From assembly GCA_016927125.1 (NCBI GenBank), contig JAFGNG010000234.1, positions 1 through 6,531 on the forward strand: a stretch of DNA of 6,531 nucleotides, given 5' to 3'. Positions 5,036 through 6,531 of the stretch are shown here, piece after piece (position 1 is the first letter of the stretch; each line of letters begins with the position of its first letter). The position numbers were made by a program, and so were the translations under genes. The notes beneath the pieces are model-generated. The model was not told the origin of the DNA. It saw only the letters and a list, made by a program, of their open reading frames with translations, and searched no databases. The stretch comes from Planctomycetota bacterium. GTDB lineage: Bacteria; Planctomycetota; SZUA-567; JAFGNG01.

Positions 5036-6400
5036 GTGAAAGAAAAATTAGCCCAGGCGCTGAAGTCCGCTACCGCTGATTACGCTGAAATTCGCATTGA
5101 TCAAGAAGATTCCACCCATATTGCCTACCGCGGGCCGGAGGTAGAGGATGTCTCTTCCGGAAAGTATACCGGTGGCATTGTCCGCGCCTGCACTAATGGC
5201 GGCTGGGGAGTAGCGACCTTTGATTCCCTGGAAAGCCTTGAAGATTGCGTTCAGGAAGCCTGCCGTTGCGCCGCGTTGGTGGGGAAGGACACCACCGCCC
5301 TCGCCGAGATCGAGCCGCTTGAACTGGATGTCCCCGCCCGGATGGAGCATGACTTCCGCGAAGTCTCCATAGATGACAAACTCAAGACGATAGCAGGCTA
5401 CAATGAGATAATTCTAAAATCCGATCCTGCTGTAGAAACCTCCATGGTCGCTTATGCCGATACCTTCCGCACCGTCCACTTTGCCAATACCCGCGGCGCG
5501 CGTTTCCGGGAAGAGCGCCCGCGCGTGGTGCTGTATGCGATGGCGCCCGCCCGCAAGGATTCCCGGGTGCAGAGGGCTACTGAAAGCATCTCCTCCGCGA
5601 CCGATTATAACTGCATCCTCGGCATGGAAGAGAAGATTTTAACCGCCTCCAAGCGGGCGGTTGACCTCCTCCACGCCCCGACCTGTAAAGGCGGCGCTTT
5701 TACAGTAATCCTTGATCCGGAGCTTGCCGGTGTTTTTGTCCACGAAGCCTTCGGCCACCTCAGCGAAGCGGATTTCCTCTATGAAAACCCGCAGATGCGC
5801 GCCTTGATGTGCCTTGGCAAAGAGATTGGCGGCAAGGGGTTGAATATTGTCGACGACGGTTCCTACGGGCACACCATCGGCACCCAGAAGGTAGATGATG
5901 AAGGTACCCCCACGGGCAAGACCTACCTCGTTCGCGAAGGGGTTCTCTCCGGCCACCTCCATTCCCTGGAAACCGCCGCCAAGATGGGCGCAAAGCCGAC
6001 TGGCAACGCCCGTGCCATCGGCCGCAGCGTCTCGCCCCTGGTGCGGATGACCAACACCTACATCGAAGGCGGCGAGACCTCCTTCGAAGAGATGCTCAAG
6101 GGCATTGACAAGGGCATCTACGCCTGCCATGCCCTCGGCGGCCAGACCATGATGGAGATGTTCACCTTCTCCGCCGCGCATGCCTATAGAATTGAAAATG
6201 GGCAGGTCGGCGAATTGATTCGCGACGTCACCCTGAGCGGCAATGTCTTTGAAACCTTGAAGAATATCGAGGGCTTCGGCAATGACTTCCGCCTGATCGA
6301 GTCCGGCGGGGGGTGCGGCAAGGGCGGGCAGTTCCCGCTGCCGGTAACCTGCGGCGCACCGCACCTGCGGATCAGCAATGTGGTCATTGGCGGCCAGTAA
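5036..6400 (+). CDS. tldD: TldD family zinc metalloprotease
   Basis: TldD is the catalytic subunit of the TldD/TldE (PmbA) complex, a cytosolic protease that degrades unfolded peptides. In E. coli it matures microcin B17 and degrades the antitoxin CcdA. From GTG 5036 the product has 454 residues, close to the roughly 480 of E. coli TldD. The metal motif HEAFGH (236-241, HExxxH) is intact. A downstream cysteine in GGGCGKGGQFPLPVTCG (Cys427) matches the position of the third zinc ligand known in the family. Other family blocks are the N-terminal YAEIRI (16-21), the GVATFDSLESLED region (58-70), IVDDGSYGHTIGTQKVDDEG (271-290), GNARAIGRSVSPLVRMTNTYI (323-343) and the C-terminal APHLRISN. It has its own probable promoter after a terminator. 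The next gene begins 74 bases downstream and could be its partner tldE, but too little of it is visible. Confidence 0.95.
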   Translation: MKEKLAQALKSATADYAEIRIDQEDSTHIAYRGPEVEDVSSGKYTGGIVRACTNGGWGVATFDSLESLEDCVQEACRCAALVGKDTTALAEIEPLELDVPARMEHDFREVSIDDKLKTIAGYNEIILKSDPAVETSMVAYADTFRTVHFANTRGARFREERPRVVLYAMAPARKDSRVQRATESISSATDYNCILGMEEKILTASKRAVDLLHAPTCKGGAFTVILDPELAGVFVHEAFGHLSEADFLYENPQMRALMCLGKEIGGKGLNIVDDGSYGHTIGTQKVDDEGTPTGKTYLVREGVLSGHLHSLETAAKMGAKPTGNARAIGRSVSPLVRMTNTYIEGGETSFEEMLKGIDKGIYACHALGGQTMMEMFTFSAAHAYRIENGQVGELIRDVTLSGNVFETLKNIEGFGNDFRLIESGGGCGKGGQFPLPVTCGAPHLRISNVVIGGQ

Positions 6401-6474
6401 TCATTGTCTTGCCATATGATTTATTAACTTATTATTTAACAACCAGTAATAAAATTTTTGGAGATTTATGGATC

Positions 6475-6531
6475 ATGCGAACCCCCATGGTTGACAAACT
6501 CACCGAACGATTCCGCAAGGGTGTGGATACC
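6475..6531 (+). CDS. Start of an unidentified gene, truncated by the window edge
   Basis: An open frame from ATG 6475 runs through the last base, giving 19 codons beginning MRTPMVDKLTERFRKG. GGAG at 6460-6463 lies 11 bases upstream; an in-frame ATG at 6487 is an alternative start. It follows tldD on the same strand, where tldE/pmbA is often found, but the visible residues carry no diagnostic motif, so the identity is left open. Confidence 0.5.
   Translation, partial: MRTPMVDKLTERFRKGVDT

Noticed and set aside
5639..6364. 241-codon minus-strand frame opposite tldD
   Set aside because: Its composition is that of a mirror of the TldD reading frame, and the tldD motifs (HEAFGH and the C-terminal Cys region) prove the plus strand is coding.
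1..6531. CRISPR array, insertion sequence, rRNA or prophage genes
   Set aside because: No regularly spaced direct repeats, no transposase or integrase-like protein and no rRNA sequence were seen on either strand.

Overview
The window looks like chromosomal DNA of a Gram-negative, probably environmental bacterium. The best lineage clue is the first 128 bases: they encode the end of a PEP-CTERM protein (IPEP, hydrophobic helix, RRR tail), a sorting signal read by exosortases. This signal style is familiar from Planctomycetota, Verrucomicrobiota, Lentisphaerota, Omnitrophota and some Proteobacteria. A PVC-like or Omnitrophota-like host is my guess; no rRNA or marker gene is present to prove it. 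Housekeeping genes are moderately GC-rich, while one membrane-protein gene is clearly AT-rich.

Layout, left to right: (1) the 3' end of the PEP-CTERM gene and a strong intrinsic terminator; (2) a small unknown gene (282-524, +); (3) about 110 bases made of four consecutive hairpins (555-664); (4) an AT-rich gene on the minus strand for a zinc-ribbon membrane protein (676-1179); (5) a 240-base gap with two more hairpin pairs (1223-1258 and 1358-1395); (6) proB and proA on the minus strand (3946 to 1420, transcribed right to left), separated by 112 bases that hold a compact palindromic element able to fold as a three-way junction (2714-2765); (7) a divergent intergenic region with a good candidate proB promoter and a possible 32-codon ORF; (8) a plus-strand gene for an exported or membrane-anchored zinc-ribbon/TPR protein (4215-4889) with its own terminator; (9) tldD (5036-6400, +); (10) the first 19 codons of another plus-strand gene at the right edge.

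ProB (glutamate 5-kinase) and ProA (glutamate-5-semialdehyde dehydrogenase) catalyse the first two steps of proline synthesis from glutamate, and the product cyclises for ProC, which is not in the window. TldD is the zinc-protease half of the TldD/TldE peptide-processing complex; the truncated gene after it may or may not be tldE.

I found no clear new multi-gene system. The least explained material is the set of palindromic elements: they sit in nearly every gap in the left half, bracket the AT-rich gene, and one lies inside the proBA operon.
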